64,000 nt of DNA from Amnibacterium endophyticum (GTDB taxonomy: Bacteria > Actinomycetota > Actinomycetes > Actinomycetales > Microbacteriaceae), in the NCBI RefSeq assembly GCF_042680685.1, contig NZ_JBHUEA010000012.1, positions 1 through 64,000 of the forward strand, read 5' to 3'. The position numbers were made by a program, and so were the translations under genes. Below the pieces are notes generated by a model, which saw only the letters and a program-made list of their open reading frames with translations, was not told where the DNA came from and searched no databases. Below are positions 34,576 through 43,046 of this stretch, in pieces. Each line of letters begins with the position of its first letter. The stretch's first letter is position 1.

Positions 34576-35889
34576 TCAGCCCCGGTCGCCCTCGACGCGC
34601 AGCACCCCCGCGACGTCCTCGACCTCCGCCGCGCGGGCCAGCGCCTGCACGACGGCGGCGAGCGCCGCCTCCGGAGCCCGGTGGGTGCCGATGACGAGCG
34701 TAGCGGTGCCGCCGACGGCCGCCCGGGTCTGCTGCGCCGTCTCGATCGACACCCCGTGCTCGGCGACGAGCCCCGCGATGCGGGCCAGCACCCCGGGTTC
34801 GTCGCGCACCGCGAGCGAGATCTGGTACCGGCTCGTGACCACGCCCGGGTCGACCACGGGCAGCCCGGAGGACGGGGGCGCGGCGATGCCGGGCCCGCCG
34901 ATGACGTGGCGCCGCGCGGCCGAGACGAGGTCGCCGAGGATCGCCGAGGCGGTCTCGGGCCCGCCGGCGCCCGCGCCGTAGAACATGAGGTCCCGCGCCG
35001 AGTCGGCCTGCACGAAGATCGCGTTGTTCGCGCCGTGCACCGCCGCGAGCGGGTGGTCGCGCGGCAGCAGCGCCGGGTGCACGCGGGCGCTGACCCCCTG
35101 GGTGCCGTCGGGCGCCGTGAGCCGCTCGCAGATCGCGAGGAGCTTCACGACGTGGCCGGTCTCCCGGCCGGCGGCGACCTGCTCCGCCGTGACGTGCTCG
35201 ATGCCCTCGACAGGCACCGACTCGAGCGGCACCGTCGTGTGGAAGGCGAGCCCGGCGAGGATCGCGGCCTTGTGCGCGGCGTCGAGCCCCGACACGTCGC
35301 CGCTCGGGTCCGCCTCCGCGTAGCCCAGCTCGGTCGCGGTGGCGAGCGCGTCCTCGAACGAGTCGCCGTGATCGTCCATCCGGTCCAGCACGTAGTTCGT
35401 CGTGCCGTTCACGATGCCGAGGATGCGGCGGACGTCGTCGCCCGCGAGGCTGTCGCGGAGCGGCCGGATGATCGGGATCGCCCCGCCGACGGCGGCCTCG
35501 TAGTTCAGCTGCGCGCCGACCCGCTCCGCGGCCGCGAACAGCTCGGGGCCGTGCGTGGCGAGCAGCGCCTTGTTGCCGGTGATGACGTCCGCGCCGCTCT
35601 CGAGCGCCAGCAGCACCAGCTCGCGGGCCCGGTCGGTGCCGCCGATCAGCTCCACGACGACGTGCGCGCCGAGCACCAGGCTCTCGGCGTCGGTCGTGAG
35701 CAGGTCGCGCGGCAGGCTCGGCGTGCGCTTCGCGTCGAGGTCGCGGACCGCAACGCCGGCGAGCACGAGCGGTGCGCCCACGCGGGACGCGAGCTCGGGC
35801 GCCCGCGTGATCAGCTGGTGCGCGACCTCGGCGCCCACGGTGCCGGCGCCGAGCACCGCGACGCGGATGGGGAGCACTCCCGGGGTCAT
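34576..35889 (-). CDS. hom: Homoserine dehydrogenase
   Basis: Reduces aspartate semialdehyde to homoserine with NAD(P)H. It has 437 residues: Rossmann VAVLGAGTVGAEV, the catalytic ITGNKALLA and GGAIPIIRPLRDSLAG regions, and the conserved ILGIVNGTTNYVLDRM. A C-terminal ACT domain (about 355-430, YQISLAVRDEPGVLARIAGL) is the site of threonine feedback in related enzymes. The ATG start overlaps the lysA stop by 4 bases. Confidence 0.97.
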   Translation of the reverse strand: MTPGVLPIRVAVLGAGTVGAEVAHQLITRAPELASRVGAPLVLAGVAVRDLDAKRTPSLPRDLLTTDAESLVLGAHVVVELIGGTDRARELVLLALESGADVITGNKALLATHGPELFAAAERVGAQLNYEAAVGGAIPIIRPLRDSLAGDDVRRILGIVNGTTNYVLDRMDDHGDSFEDALATATELGYAEADPSGDVSGLDAAHKAAILAGLAFHTTVPLESVPVEGIEHVTAEQVAAGRETGHVVKLLAICERLTAPDGTQGVSARVHPALLPRDHPLAAVHGANNAIFVQADSARDLMFYGAGAGGPETASAILGDLVSAARRHVIGGPGIAAPPSSGLPVVDPGVVTSRYQISLAVRDEPGVLARIAGLVAEHGVSIETAQQTRAAVGGTATLVIGTHRAPEAALAAVVQALARAAEVEDVAGVLRVEGDRG

Positions 35890-37295
35890 CGCGCCTCCGT
35901 CATGACGAGCCCGGCGTCGCGAGCGAGCACGTCGCCCACGGTCTCCCGGGTGATCAGCAGCCGGTCGGCGCCGCGGTCGACCGCGACGACGGCGGGCCGC
36001 CCGACCAGGTTGTAGTTGCTGGCGAGCGAGTGGTGGTACGCGCCCGTCGCGGCGACGGCGAGGAGGTCGTCGCGGCCGGCGTCCGCGGGCAGCAGGTCCG
36101 CGCGCACGACGACGTCGCCGGACTCGCAGTGCTTGCCGACCACACGCACCAGCACCGGCTCGGCGGACGAGTCGCGGCCGGCCAGCCGGACCGTGTAGTC
36201 CGCGGCGTAGAGCGCCGTGCGGACGTTGTCGCTCATGCCGCCGTCGACCGAGACGTAGCGGCGGACCGCGGGCCCCTCGTCGGACTCGACCACGACGTCC
36301 TTCACCGTCCCCGCGCGGTACACCGTCACGCCGGCCGGGCCGACGATCCAGCGGCCCGGCTCCATCGCGAGGTCCGGCACCGGGATCGCGAGCTCGGCGC
36401 ACGCGGCGACGACCGCGTCGACGACGCCGCGCGCCAGGTCCTCGATCGCGGGCGCCTCCTGGTCGGCCGTGTAGGCGATGCCGAAGCCGCCGCCGAGGTT
36501 CAGCTCGGGCACCGGGCCGCCCGCCAGCAGGTCGCGGTGCACGGCGAGCAGCCGGCGCGCCGCCTCGGCGAAGCCCTCGGCCCCCGAGATCTGCGAGCCG
36601 ATGTGGCTGTGGAGCCCGAGCAGCGCGAGCTCCGGCCGCGCGCGGACCGCCGCGGCGACGCCCGGCACGTCGGCCAGGGGCACGCCGAACTTCTGGTCCT
36701 CGCGCGCCGTGGCGAGGTACTCGTGGGTGGAGGCGTGCACCCCGGAGTTGACGCGGATCCGCACCGGCTGCAGGCGACCCGCGGCACGGGCGGCGTCGGC
36801 GACGCGGCCGACCTCCTCCGCGCTGTCGAGGACCACCGTGCCGACGCCCGCCTCGAGCGCCTGCGCGAGCTCCGCGTCGGACTTGTCGTTGCCGTGCAGG
36901 CCGAGGTCGGCCGCCGGGACGCCCGCGGCGAGCGCCAGCGCGAGCTCGCCGCCCGTGCAGACGTCGAGCCGCAGGCCCTCGTCGCGCATCCAGCGGACGA
37001 CGTCGGCGGACATGAAGGACTTGCCGGCGTAGTAGACGTGCGCGGTCGCGCCGGCGCGCTGCGCCTCCCGGCGGAAGGCGGCGAGCGCGCGGCGGGCGCG
37101 GCTGCGCACCTCCCCCTCGTCGAGCACGTAGAGCGGCGTGCCGTGGCGCTCGGCCAGGTCGGCCAGGGCGACGCCGCCGACCTCGATGCGGCCCTCGTCG
37201 TCGCGGCGGGCGGACGCCGGCCAGACGTGCGGGGCGAGGGCGCGGGCGTCGCCGCCGGCGAGGCGCGCGGGGGCGAGGGGGTTCGGATGCGTCAC
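35886..37295 (-). CDS. lysA: Diaminopimelate decarboxylase
   Basis: Last step of lysine synthesis. It has 469 residues from GTG 37295 (VTHPNPLAP). PLP lysine in VYYAGKSFMSADV; HSHIGSQI and NLGGGFGIAYT line the PLP site; EPGRWIVGPAG and the C-terminal CESGDVV with the active-site Cys complete the fold. First gene of the operon. It is preceded by a 308-base gap holding the iterated TTCCTGC repeats. The longer frame upstream overlaps those repeats and is unlikely to be coding. Confidence 0.96.
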   Translation of the reverse strand: MTHPNPLAPARLAGGDARALAPHVWPASARRDDEGRIEVGGVALADLAERHGTPLYVLDEGEVRSRARRALAAFRREAQRAGATAHVYYAGKSFMSADVVRWMRDEGLRLDVCTGGELALALAAGVPAADLGLHGNDKSDAELAQALEAGVGTVVLDSAEEVGRVADAARAAGRLQPVRIRVNSGVHASTHEYLATAREDQKFGVPLADVPGVAAAVRARPELALLGLHSHIGSQISGAEGFAEAARRLLAVHRDLLAGGPVPELNLGGGFGIAYTADQEAPAIEDLARGVVDAVVAACAELAIPVPDLAMEPGRWIVGPAGVTVYRAGTVKDVVVESDEGPAVRRYVSVDGGMSDNVRTALYAADYTVRLAGRDSSAEPVLVRVVGKHCESGDVVVRADLLPADAGRDDLLAVAATGAYHHSLASNYNLVGRPAVVAVDRGADRLLITRETVGDVLARDAGLVMTEAR

Positions 37296-37603
37296 GGCAG
37301 GGCCCTGTTCGATGCGGTCGATGCCGGCGAGCGGACCCGGCATGGTCCCTGAAGCCGCCGCGATCCTACCGGGCCCGGCACGCCGCGCCTCCGGCTCCCC
37401 CGCCCGCTCGCCCAGCGCGCCCTGGAGCGCACCCACCGGCGAGACCTTCAGCAGGAACGGAGAGCGTCAGCAGGAAGGAGGGCCGCCCCGGTTCCTGCCG
37501 ACGGTCTCCGTTCCTGCTCGAGCGCTCGCGCGTTCCTGCTGACGGGCTCCGGGTTCCTGCTGACGCCCGCCGGGGCTGCCGGGTCCCCACCGCGCGCGCC
37601 GGG
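37296..37603. other. Intergenic region with no gene
   Basis: The 308 bases between the LmeA-like gene and lysA have no credible ORF: the one open frame here is short and made of the repeat itself. The right two-thirds hold the iterated repeat listed separately. The rest, next to lysA, should contain the lysA promoter, but I see no clear -10/-35 pair. Confidence 0.5.
37448..37565. repeat. Iterated TTCCTGC(TGAC) repeats with nested palindrome
   Basis: Six copies of a core repeat lie in 118 bases: CAGGAA at 37452 and 37471, then TTCCTG at 37492, 37511, 37533 and 37554. Spacings within each orientation are 19-22 bases. The first four also form nested inverted repeats: AGCAGGAACGGAG (37450-37462) with its complement at 37506-37518, and CGTCAGCAGGAA (37465-37476) with a one-mismatch partner at 37492-37503. 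The last two are exact GTTCCTGCTGACG direct repeats (37532-37544, 37553-37565). Confidence 0.85.
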
Positions 37604-38425
37604 TCAGGAGCAGGTGCCGGTGTCGTCGAGGCTGAGGCGCTCGGGATCGAGGTCGCGGGCCTGCAGCGTCGCGCGCACCTGCCCGGGCCGCACCTGCAGC
37701 GCGGTCAGCCGGATCGGCTTCGGGAGGTACTCGGCCGCGCAGACGTCGACGCCGTTCGGCAGCAGCTGGCGGACGATCGCGGTCGCCGGCACGCTGGCCG
37801 GCCCCGCGGTCAGGGTCGCGTCGGACGGCTCGAGGTGCACGACCTGGTCCTCGAGGGTCGGCTTCAGCGCGACCCGCACGGTCACCGCGAGGCCGAGGAA
37901 CGACTGCTGCAGGCTCGTCGTCACCGTGCCGTTCCCGAGCCTCGGGGCGGTCGCGTTCACCTGCTGCAGCGCGGGCAGGTCCCGGAACGCCCGCTGCCCC
38001 ACGGTCAGGTGCACGGTGGCGTCCCCGATCGGGCCGCCGTCCACCGGCACGCCGTAGAGCTCGGCGGAGGCGGCGGAGTCCGCGCCGGCGACCGTCAGGC
38101 CGCTGGTGCGCAGGCTCACGTGATCGAACGAGCCGGCGGCCAGCTGCTGCAGCGCCGAGAAGCCGTCCACCGTCGCCGTGACGTCGCCCTGCACCCCGTC
38201 GGGCAGGTTCGCCTCGACGCTCTGCGCGATCTGCCGCTCCGCGCGGTCGCGCACGATCCCGTCCGCGACGATCGCGGCGATCACCGCGAGCGCGAGGACC
38301 ACGACGACCACCACCGCGAGGACGATCGGCCAGCGGCGACGCCGGCGGCGCTGGGTCCGCACCGGCGCGGTGCCGGTCGGCCCGCCGCCGCCCTGCCGGG
38401 CGCCGACGGGCGGCGAGCCGCTCAC
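37604..38425 (-). CDS. LmeA-like (DUF2993) membrane-anchored protein
   Basis: 273 residues. A short Arg-rich cytoplasmic start is followed by one hydrophobic helix (about 33-57, IVLAVVVVVVLALAVIAAIVA) that anchors an extracytoplasmic domain. The domain has the DUF2993 look: RAERQIAQSVEANLP, VTATVDGFSALQQLAAGSFDHVSL, and a later VHLEPSDATL. In mycobacteria, LmeA of this family takes part in lipomannan elongation; the role here is inferred only. GTG 38425 overlaps the argS stop by 4 bases. Confidence 0.8.
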   Translation of the reverse strand: MSGSPPVGARQGGGGPTGTAPVRTQRRRRRRWPIVLAVVVVVVLALAVIAAIVADGIVRDRAERQIAQSVEANLPDGVQGDVTATVDGFSALQQLAAGSFDHVSLRTSGLTVAGADSAASAELYGVPVDGGPIGDATVHLTVGQRAFRDLPALQQVNATAPRLGNGTVTTSLQQSFLGLAVTVRVALKPTLEDQVVHLEPSDATLTAGPASVPATAIVRQLLPNGVDVCAAEYLPKPIRLTALQVRPGQVRATLQARDLDPERLSLDDTGTCS

Positions 38426-40098
38426 ATCCGCTCCGGCGCGGAGACGCCGAGCAGCCCCAGCCCGTTGCGCAGCACCTGCCCGAGTGCCTCGTTCAGGACG
38501 AGCCGGGTGCGGTGCACGGGCTCGATCGGCTGGTCCGCGAGCGGGATCACGCGGCAGCTGTCGTACCAGCGGTGGTAGGCGCCGGCGACCTGCTCCAGGT
38601 AGCGGGCGACCCGGTGCGGCTCGCGCAGCGCCGCCGCGCGCGCGACCGTGGAGGGGAACTGCTCGAGCACGCCGAGCAGCTCGGACTCGGTCGGGTCGGT
38701 GAGCAGCGACGGGTCGAACGCGTCGACGCCCTCGTCCTCGCGGGTGACGCCGGTCGTCGCGGCGTTGCGCGCCACGGAACGCGTGCGGGCGTGCGCGTAC
38801 TGCACGTAGTAGACGGGGTTGTCGTTCGTGCGCCTCGAGATCAGGTCGAGGTCCACGTCGAGCGCCGAGTCGACCGAGCTGCGCACCAGCGTGTACCGGG
38901 CGGCGTCGACGCCGACCGCCTCCACGAGGTCCTCGAGCGTCACGACGGTGCCGGCGCGCTTCGACATGCGCACGGGGCTGCCGTCGCGGACGAGGTTGAC
39001 CATCTGGCCGATGAGGATCTCGAGGTGCTCGTGCGGGGTGTCCCCGAAGGCCGCGACGACGGCCATGAGCCGCCCGATGTAGCCGTGGTGGTCGGCCCCG
39101 AGCATGATGATCGCCCGGTCCGCCCCGCGCTCGCGCTTGTCGAGGTAGTAGGCGATGTCGCCCGCGATGTAGGCGGACTCGCCGTTGCTCTTCACCACGA
39201 CCCGGTCGCGGTCGTCGCCGAACTCCGTCGTCCGGAGCCAGAGCGCGCCGTCCGCCTCGTACATGTGCCCGAGCTCGGTCAGGCGGGCGATCGCCCGCTC
39301 GACGGCGCCGGACGTGTAGAGGTCGTTCTCGTGGAAGTAGACGTCGAAGTCGACGCCGAACTCGTGCAGCGACTGCTTGATCTCGGTGAACATCAGGTCC
39401 ACGCCGCGGGCGCGGAAGACCTCGCGGGCCTCCTCGCGCGGCAGCGCGGTCAGGTCGCCGTCGTACTCGGCGACCACCCGCTCGGCGATCTCGCGGATGT
39501 AGTCGCCGCCGTAGCCGTCCTCGGGCGCCGGCTCGCCGAAGGCCGCGGCCAGGAGGCTGGCCGAGTAGCGGTCGATCTGCGCGCCGTGGTCGTTGAAGTA
39601 GTACTCGCGGACCACCTCCGCGCCCTCCGCCTCGAGCATGCGGGCGAGGCTGTCGCCGACGGCGGCCCAGCGCGTGCCGCCGAGGTGGATCGGCCCGGTC
39701 GGGTTCGCCGAGACGAACTCGAGGTTCGTCCGGACGCCGGCGAGCGCGTCCCCGCGGCCGTAGGCCTCGCCCTCGGCGACGATGCGCGCGGCCAGGGCGC
39801 CGGCGCTCGCCGCCTCGAGCGTGATGTTGATGAAGCCGGGCCCCGCGACCTCCACGCCCTTGACGCCCGGCAGGCCCGTCAGGTCGGCCGCCAGCTCGCC
39901 CGCGAGGTCGCGCGGCGGCACCCCGATGCGCTTCGCCACGCGCATCGCGACGGTGCTCGCCCAGTCGCCGTGCTCGCGGCTGCGGGGGCGCTCCAGCACC
40001 ACGTCGCGATCGGCGATGTCGAGGTCGGCGGCGCCGCGTCTGGCGGCGGCCGACCGCACGGAGTCGCGCACGGCGACCTGGAGCTCGGCCGGAGTCAT
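38422..40098 (-). CDS. argS: Arginyl-tRNA synthetase
   Basis: Class I synthetase that charges tRNA-Arg, 558 residues. The N-terminal additional domain is followed by the HIGH-like motif in ANPTGPIHLGGTRWAAVGD (His-Leu-Gly-Gly, the usual actinobacterial variant), and the KMSKS-like motif is in VRMSKRAGTVVTLEDLVE. The C-terminal DALR anticodon-binding domain ends with LNEALGQVLRNGLGLLGVSAPERM. ATG start; a TAGGCT box ends 8 bases upstream, suggesting leaderless initiation. Confidence 0.97.
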   Translation of the reverse strand: MTPAELQVAVRDSVRSAAARRGAADLDIADRDVVLERPRSREHGDWASTVAMRVAKRIGVPPRDLAGELAADLTGLPGVKGVEVAGPGFINITLEAASAGALAARIVAEGEAYGRGDALAGVRTNLEFVSANPTGPIHLGGTRWAAVGDSLARMLEAEGAEVVREYYFNDHGAQIDRYSASLLAAAFGEPAPEDGYGGDYIREIAERVVAEYDGDLTALPREEAREVFRARGVDLMFTEIKQSLHEFGVDFDVYFHENDLYTSGAVERAIARLTELGHMYEADGALWLRTTEFGDDRDRVVVKSNGESAYIAGDIAYYLDKRERGADRAIIMLGADHHGYIGRLMAVVAAFGDTPHEHLEILIGQMVNLVRDGSPVRMSKRAGTVVTLEDLVEAVGVDAARYTLVRSSVDSALDVDLDLISRRTNDNPVYYVQYAHARTRSVARNAATTGVTREDEGVDAFDPSLLTDPTESELLGVLEQFPSTVARAAALREPHRVARYLEQVAGAYHRWYDSCRVIPLADQPIEPVHRTRLVLNEALGQVLRNGLGLLGVSAPERM

Positions 40099-40106
40099 GG
40101 CGGACG

Positions 40107-40112
40107 AGCCTA
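40107..40112 (-). promoter_or_regulatory. -10 box of argS (leaderless)
   Basis: TAGGCT on the minus strand ends 8 bases before the ATG start of argS. Confidence 0.5.
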
Positions 40113-40177
40113 CCGGCGCCGATCCGCCCGGATCCGCCGCGCCGATGGCCCTCGCACTGGGGGTGCGGGGCCGTTGC

Positions 40178-40183
40178 TACCGT
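40178..40183 (+). promoter_or_regulatory. Extended -10 box for the lipoprotein gene
   Basis: TACCGT, preceded by TGC, fits an extended -10. It lies 45 bases before the ATG and would leave a leader carrying the GGAGGAGG ribosome site. Confidence 0.4.
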
Positions 40184-40228
40184 ACGGCCCGATCCGGGCG
40201 GCGGGCCCGGCGGAGGAGGGGTCGCGGG

Positions 40229-40897
40229 ATGCGGGGTATCCGGCGGATCGGCGGGGCGCTGCCCCTGGTCGCGCTCACCTGCGGGCTGCTGGCGGCCTGC
40301 ACGTCGAACCCCGTGGGGGCCGTCGTCACGCCGAGCGCGACGCCGAGCGCGCCGCCTCCCGTGGTCACCCCCGCGCCCACCCCGACGACGCCGCCGCCCA
40401 CGCAGTCGGCCGCGGACGCGACGCCCGTCGACCTGCGCTGCGCCGACCTGGTGCCGAAGGACGTCGCCCGGACGCTCGCGCCCGAGCTGACCCGGGTGAA
40501 GGACTGGACGCCGACGGCCGGCACTCCCGCGGCGCAGCTCGCCGATCTGAAGGGCACGGCCTGCGCCTGGACCGACGCCGCGGGCGACATGCTCGAGGTC
40601 GCGGTGGCGGAGCCGTCGCGGAAGGACGCCACGCAGCTGAAGAACGACCTCGTCCGGCGCAGCAACTCCGTGCCGACCTACGGCGGCGAGGCCTACTTCC
40701 AGATCGTCGACCACGTCGGGCGCGTCGACGCCTTCCGCGGGCGGACGTGGATCTCGGCGCGGTCGAACCGCTTCCTCGAGCCCGGGGACGCGGCCGGCGT
40801 CGTCGCGTCGGTCGACGCCGCGGCGGGCACCTCCCCCGTGACGGCGAGCCCCACGCCGACGGCGGAGCCGACCCCGTCTCCCGCGCCGACCTCCTGA
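40229..40897 (+). CDS. Putative lipoprotein of unknown function
   Basis: 222 residues. Signal peptide RRIGGALPLVALTCGLLAAC ends in the lipobox LLAAC. A Pro/Thr/Ser/Ala linker (about 28-60) and a globular part with two cysteines (LRCADLVP, TACAWTD) follow, and the end is again Pro/Thr/Ser-rich. It is therefore a surface lipoprotein with low-complexity stalks. The CADL...ACAW pattern occurs in other actinobacterial DUF3558-like lipoproteins, but I do not claim that family. ATG start with GGAGGAGG about 10 bases upstream. Confidence 0.8.
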   Translation: MRGIRRIGGALPLVALTCGLLAACTSNPVGAVVTPSATPSAPPPVVTPAPTPTTPPPTQSAADATPVDLRCADLVPKDVARTLAPELTRVKDWTPTAGTPAAQLADLKGTACAWTDAAGDMLEVAVAEPSRKDATQLKNDLVRRSNSVPTYGGEAYFQIVDHVGRVDAFRGRTWISARSNRFLEPGDAAGVVASVDAAAGTSPVTASPTPTAEPTPSPAPTS

Positions 40898-40948
40898 GAG
40901 CTCGCCGAGCGCGGGCATAGCCGCAGGGCCCCGCGGTTGCACCGCTCC

Positions 40949-41608
40949 ATGACAGTGCAGGACATCTCCACCATCGGCCTCATCGGCGCCGGCAACATCG
41001 GCTCGCAGCTCGCCCGCCTCGGCCTGCGGCACGGCTACCGCGTCGTGATCAGCAACTCGCGCGGGCCGGAGACGCTCGCCGACCTCGTCGCCGACCTCGG
41101 TGACGGCGCGCGCGCGGCGACGGCCGAGGAGGCGGCGGAGGCCGGCGACGTGGTCGTGGTCACCATCCCGCTGAAGAACATCGATCAGGTGCCGGTCGCC
41201 CCGCTGCGCGGCAAGCTCGTGATCGACACGAACAACTACTACCCGCAGCGCGACGGGCGGATCCGGCCGCTCGACGACGCGACCGACACGACGGCGGGGC
41301 TGCTCCAGGCGCACCTGCCGGAGTCGCGGGTGGTGAAGGCGTTCAACCACATCATGGCCGCCGACCTGACGACGAAGGGGTCGGAGCCGGGCACCGACGG
41401 CCGCCGCGCGCTCGCCGTGTTCGGCGACGACGCCGACGCCCGCGCGACGGTGGAGGCGATGATCGACGAGTTCGGGTTCGACGCGGTCGACGCCGGGCCG
41501 CTGTCGGAGAGCTGGCGCAGCGAGCGGGACCAGCCCGGCTACGTCAAGCCGATGGACGCCGACCAGCTGCGCGACGCGCTGACGAAGGCGGAGCGCGACA
41601 TCAACTGA
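40949..41608 (+). CDS. NAD(P)-binding oxidoreductase (F420-dependent NADP reductase-like)
   Basis: 219 residues. The Rossmann N-terminus STIGLIGAGNIGSQLARLG is followed by VVISNSRGPETLADL, then VVVVTIPLKNIDQVP and VIDTNNYYPQRDG, and VVKAFNHIMAADL. This matches the YrrD/NpcG-like group of NADP oxidoreductases that bind F420 or act without it. The ATG at 40949 is used; a TTG at 40937 would add four residues. The substrate is not known. Confidence 0.85.
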   Translation: MTVQDISTIGLIGAGNIGSQLARLGLRHGYRVVISNSRGPETLADLVADLGDGARAATAEEAAEAGDVVVVTIPLKNIDQVPVAPLRGKLVIDTNNYYPQRDGRIRPLDDATDTTAGLLQAHLPESRVVKAFNHIMAADLTTKGSEPGTDGRRALAVFGDDADARATVEAMIDEFGFDAVDAGPLSESWRSERDQPGYVKPMDADQLRDALTKAERDIN

Positions 41609-41653
41609 CGCGCTCGGGGACCCGCGCATCCTCGAGCGGAGGCGCCGGGCTGC

Positions 41654-41659
41654 TAGCCT
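41654..41659 (+). promoter_or_regulatory. Extended -10 box of the tRNA-Arg gene
   Basis: TAGCCT with TGC directly before it (TGCTAGCCT) ends 13 bases before the mature tRNA 5' end. Confidence 0.4.
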
Positions 41660-41672
41660 GGAGCCTCCCCAA

Positions 41673-41744
41673 GCCCCCATAGCTCAGGGGATAGAGCACT
41701 GCCCTCCGGAGGCAGGGGCCCAAGTTCGAATCTTGGTGGGGGCG
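41673..41744 (+). tRNA. tRNA-Arg (anticodon CCG)
   Basis: A full cloverleaf: acceptor GCCCCCA / TGGGGGC with discriminator G, D arm GCTC...GAGC, anticodon stem CTGCC / GGCAG with loop CTCCGGA (anticodon CCG at 41706-41708, reading CGG), and T arm CCAAG-TTCGAAT-CTTGG. CCA is not encoded. It stands alone between the reductase and the MFS gene. Confidence 0.95.
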
Positions 41745-41843
41745 CGCCCCGAACGAGGCCCGGCGCCGCGTGTGAAGCGGTGGCCGGGCCTCCACCCGTC
41801 CCGGCCGGTGCTGCGTGATCGCCGCCCCCGGAGGAGGACCCGA

Positions 41844-43022
41844 GTGCGCCGCCTCCCGCCCGTGGTCTTCGTGCTCGCCGCCGGCACCTTCCTGATGCTG
41901 ACGAGCGAGTTCGTCGTGGCCGGGCTGCTGCCCGCGATGGCGCGGGACCTCGGCAACGGGATCCCCCAGGTCGGCACCGCGATCACGGTCTTCGCGGTCG
42001 GGATGATCGCGTCGCCCGCGACCGTGCTGCTCACGCTCCGGCTGCCGCGGCGATCGACGCTCGCCCTGCTGCTCGCCGTGTTCGCGGCCGGCCACGTCGC
42101 GGCGGCGCTCAGCCCCGCCCTCGCGCCGCTGCTGGTCGCCCGCTTCGTCACCGCCCTCGCCACCGGCGCGTTCTGGGCGCTGTCCGGCCTCGTCGCCGCC
42201 GACGCCGCCGGGGAGGCGGCGTCGAGCAGCGCCCTCGGCGTCATCCAGGGCGGCGGAGCGCTGGCGACCGTGCTCGGCGTCCCCGTCGGGGCGTTCGCCG
42301 CGCAGGCGGGCGGCTGGCGGGACCCGTTCTGGGCGCTCGCCCTGCTGGCGGCCCTCGCCTCGCTGCTCGTGCTGCGGACCGTGCCCGGCGGGCACGCGCG
42401 GCACGGCGCCCCGACGCTGCGCGGCGAGCTGCACGCGCTCCGCAGGGGCCGGCTGTGGCTCGTGCTCGGCACCTGCGCGCTCGTCGCCGCCGGCGTGCTG
42501 TCGATCTACGGCTTCAGCGCCCCGCTGCTCGTCGACTGCGCGGGGCTGCCGGAGGCGCTCGTCCCGGTCGCCCTGGCGGTCTTCGGCGGGGCGGGGCTCG
42601 TCGGCACGCTGCTCGCCGGCCGGCTCGGGGACCGCCACCCGCACGCGGTCGTCGTCGGGGCCGCAGCGATCACGCTGGCGGCGGCCGCCCTGCTCCTGCC
42701 GGCCTCCTCGTCGCCCGTGCCGGCGGTGCTCGTCCTCGGGCTGCTCGGGCTCAGCGGGCTGTCCGCCAACCCCGTGCTGGCCCTGCTCGCCATCCGGGCC
42801 GGCGGATCCGCGCCGACGCTCGCGAGCGCCCTCACGCCCGCCGCCTTCAACACGGGCACGGCGGTCGGCACCGGCATCGCCTCGGCGGCGCTCGCCGGGT
42901 CGGCCGGCGTGCTCGCCCCCGTCCAGATCGGCGTGGTCGCGGCGGCCCTGGTGCTCGGCGCGTCGATCGCGATCGCGCTGGTCGGACCGCGGGCACGACG
43001 CGCGGGCGGCGCCGTCGTCTGA
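41844..43022 (+). CDS. MFS transporter (DHA1-like)
   Basis: 392 residues with about 12 membrane helices. The family motif GMIASPATVLLTLRLPRR lies in the first loop, and LVARFVTALATGAFWALSGLVAADA in helices 4-5. The shape resembles arabinose/drug efflux (AraJ/PbuE-type) exporters; the substrate is unknown. GTG 41844 with GGAGGAGG about 7 bases upstream is a good start. A frame extending back into the tRNA is not meaningful. Confidence 0.88.
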   Translation: MRRLPPVVFVLAAGTFLMLTSEFVVAGLLPAMARDLGNGIPQVGTAITVFAVGMIASPATVLLTLRLPRRSTLALLLAVFAAGHVAAALSPALAPLLVARFVTALATGAFWALSGLVAADAAGEAASSSALGVIQGGGALATVLGVPVGAFAAQAGGWRDPFWALALLAALASLLVLRTVPGGHARHGAPTLRGELHALRRGRLWLVLGTCALVAAGVLSIYGFSAPLLVDCAGLPEALVPVALAVFGGAGLVGTLLAGRLGDRHPHAVVVGAAAITLAAAALLLPASSSPVPAVLVLGLLGLSGLSANPVLALLAIRAGGSAPTLASALTPAAFNTGTAVGTGIASAALAGSAGVLAPVQIGVVAAALVLGASIAIALVGPRARRAGGAVV

Positions 43023-43046
43023 CGGACGGCTCGACCGGGCGCGGGC

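Noticed and set aside
37296..37447. Lysine riboswitch upstream of lysA
   Set aside because: No L-box conserved blocks; the region is dominated by the iterated repeat instead.
40937..40948. Earlier TTG start for the reductase
   Set aside because: It adds four residues with no better ribosome site; the ATG at 40949 starts just before the Rossmann strand.
37604..41680. Minus-strand open frame of about 1360 codons
   Set aside because: Only the last 273 codons (DUF2993 protein) are real; the rest is out-of-frame argS and intergenic sequence.
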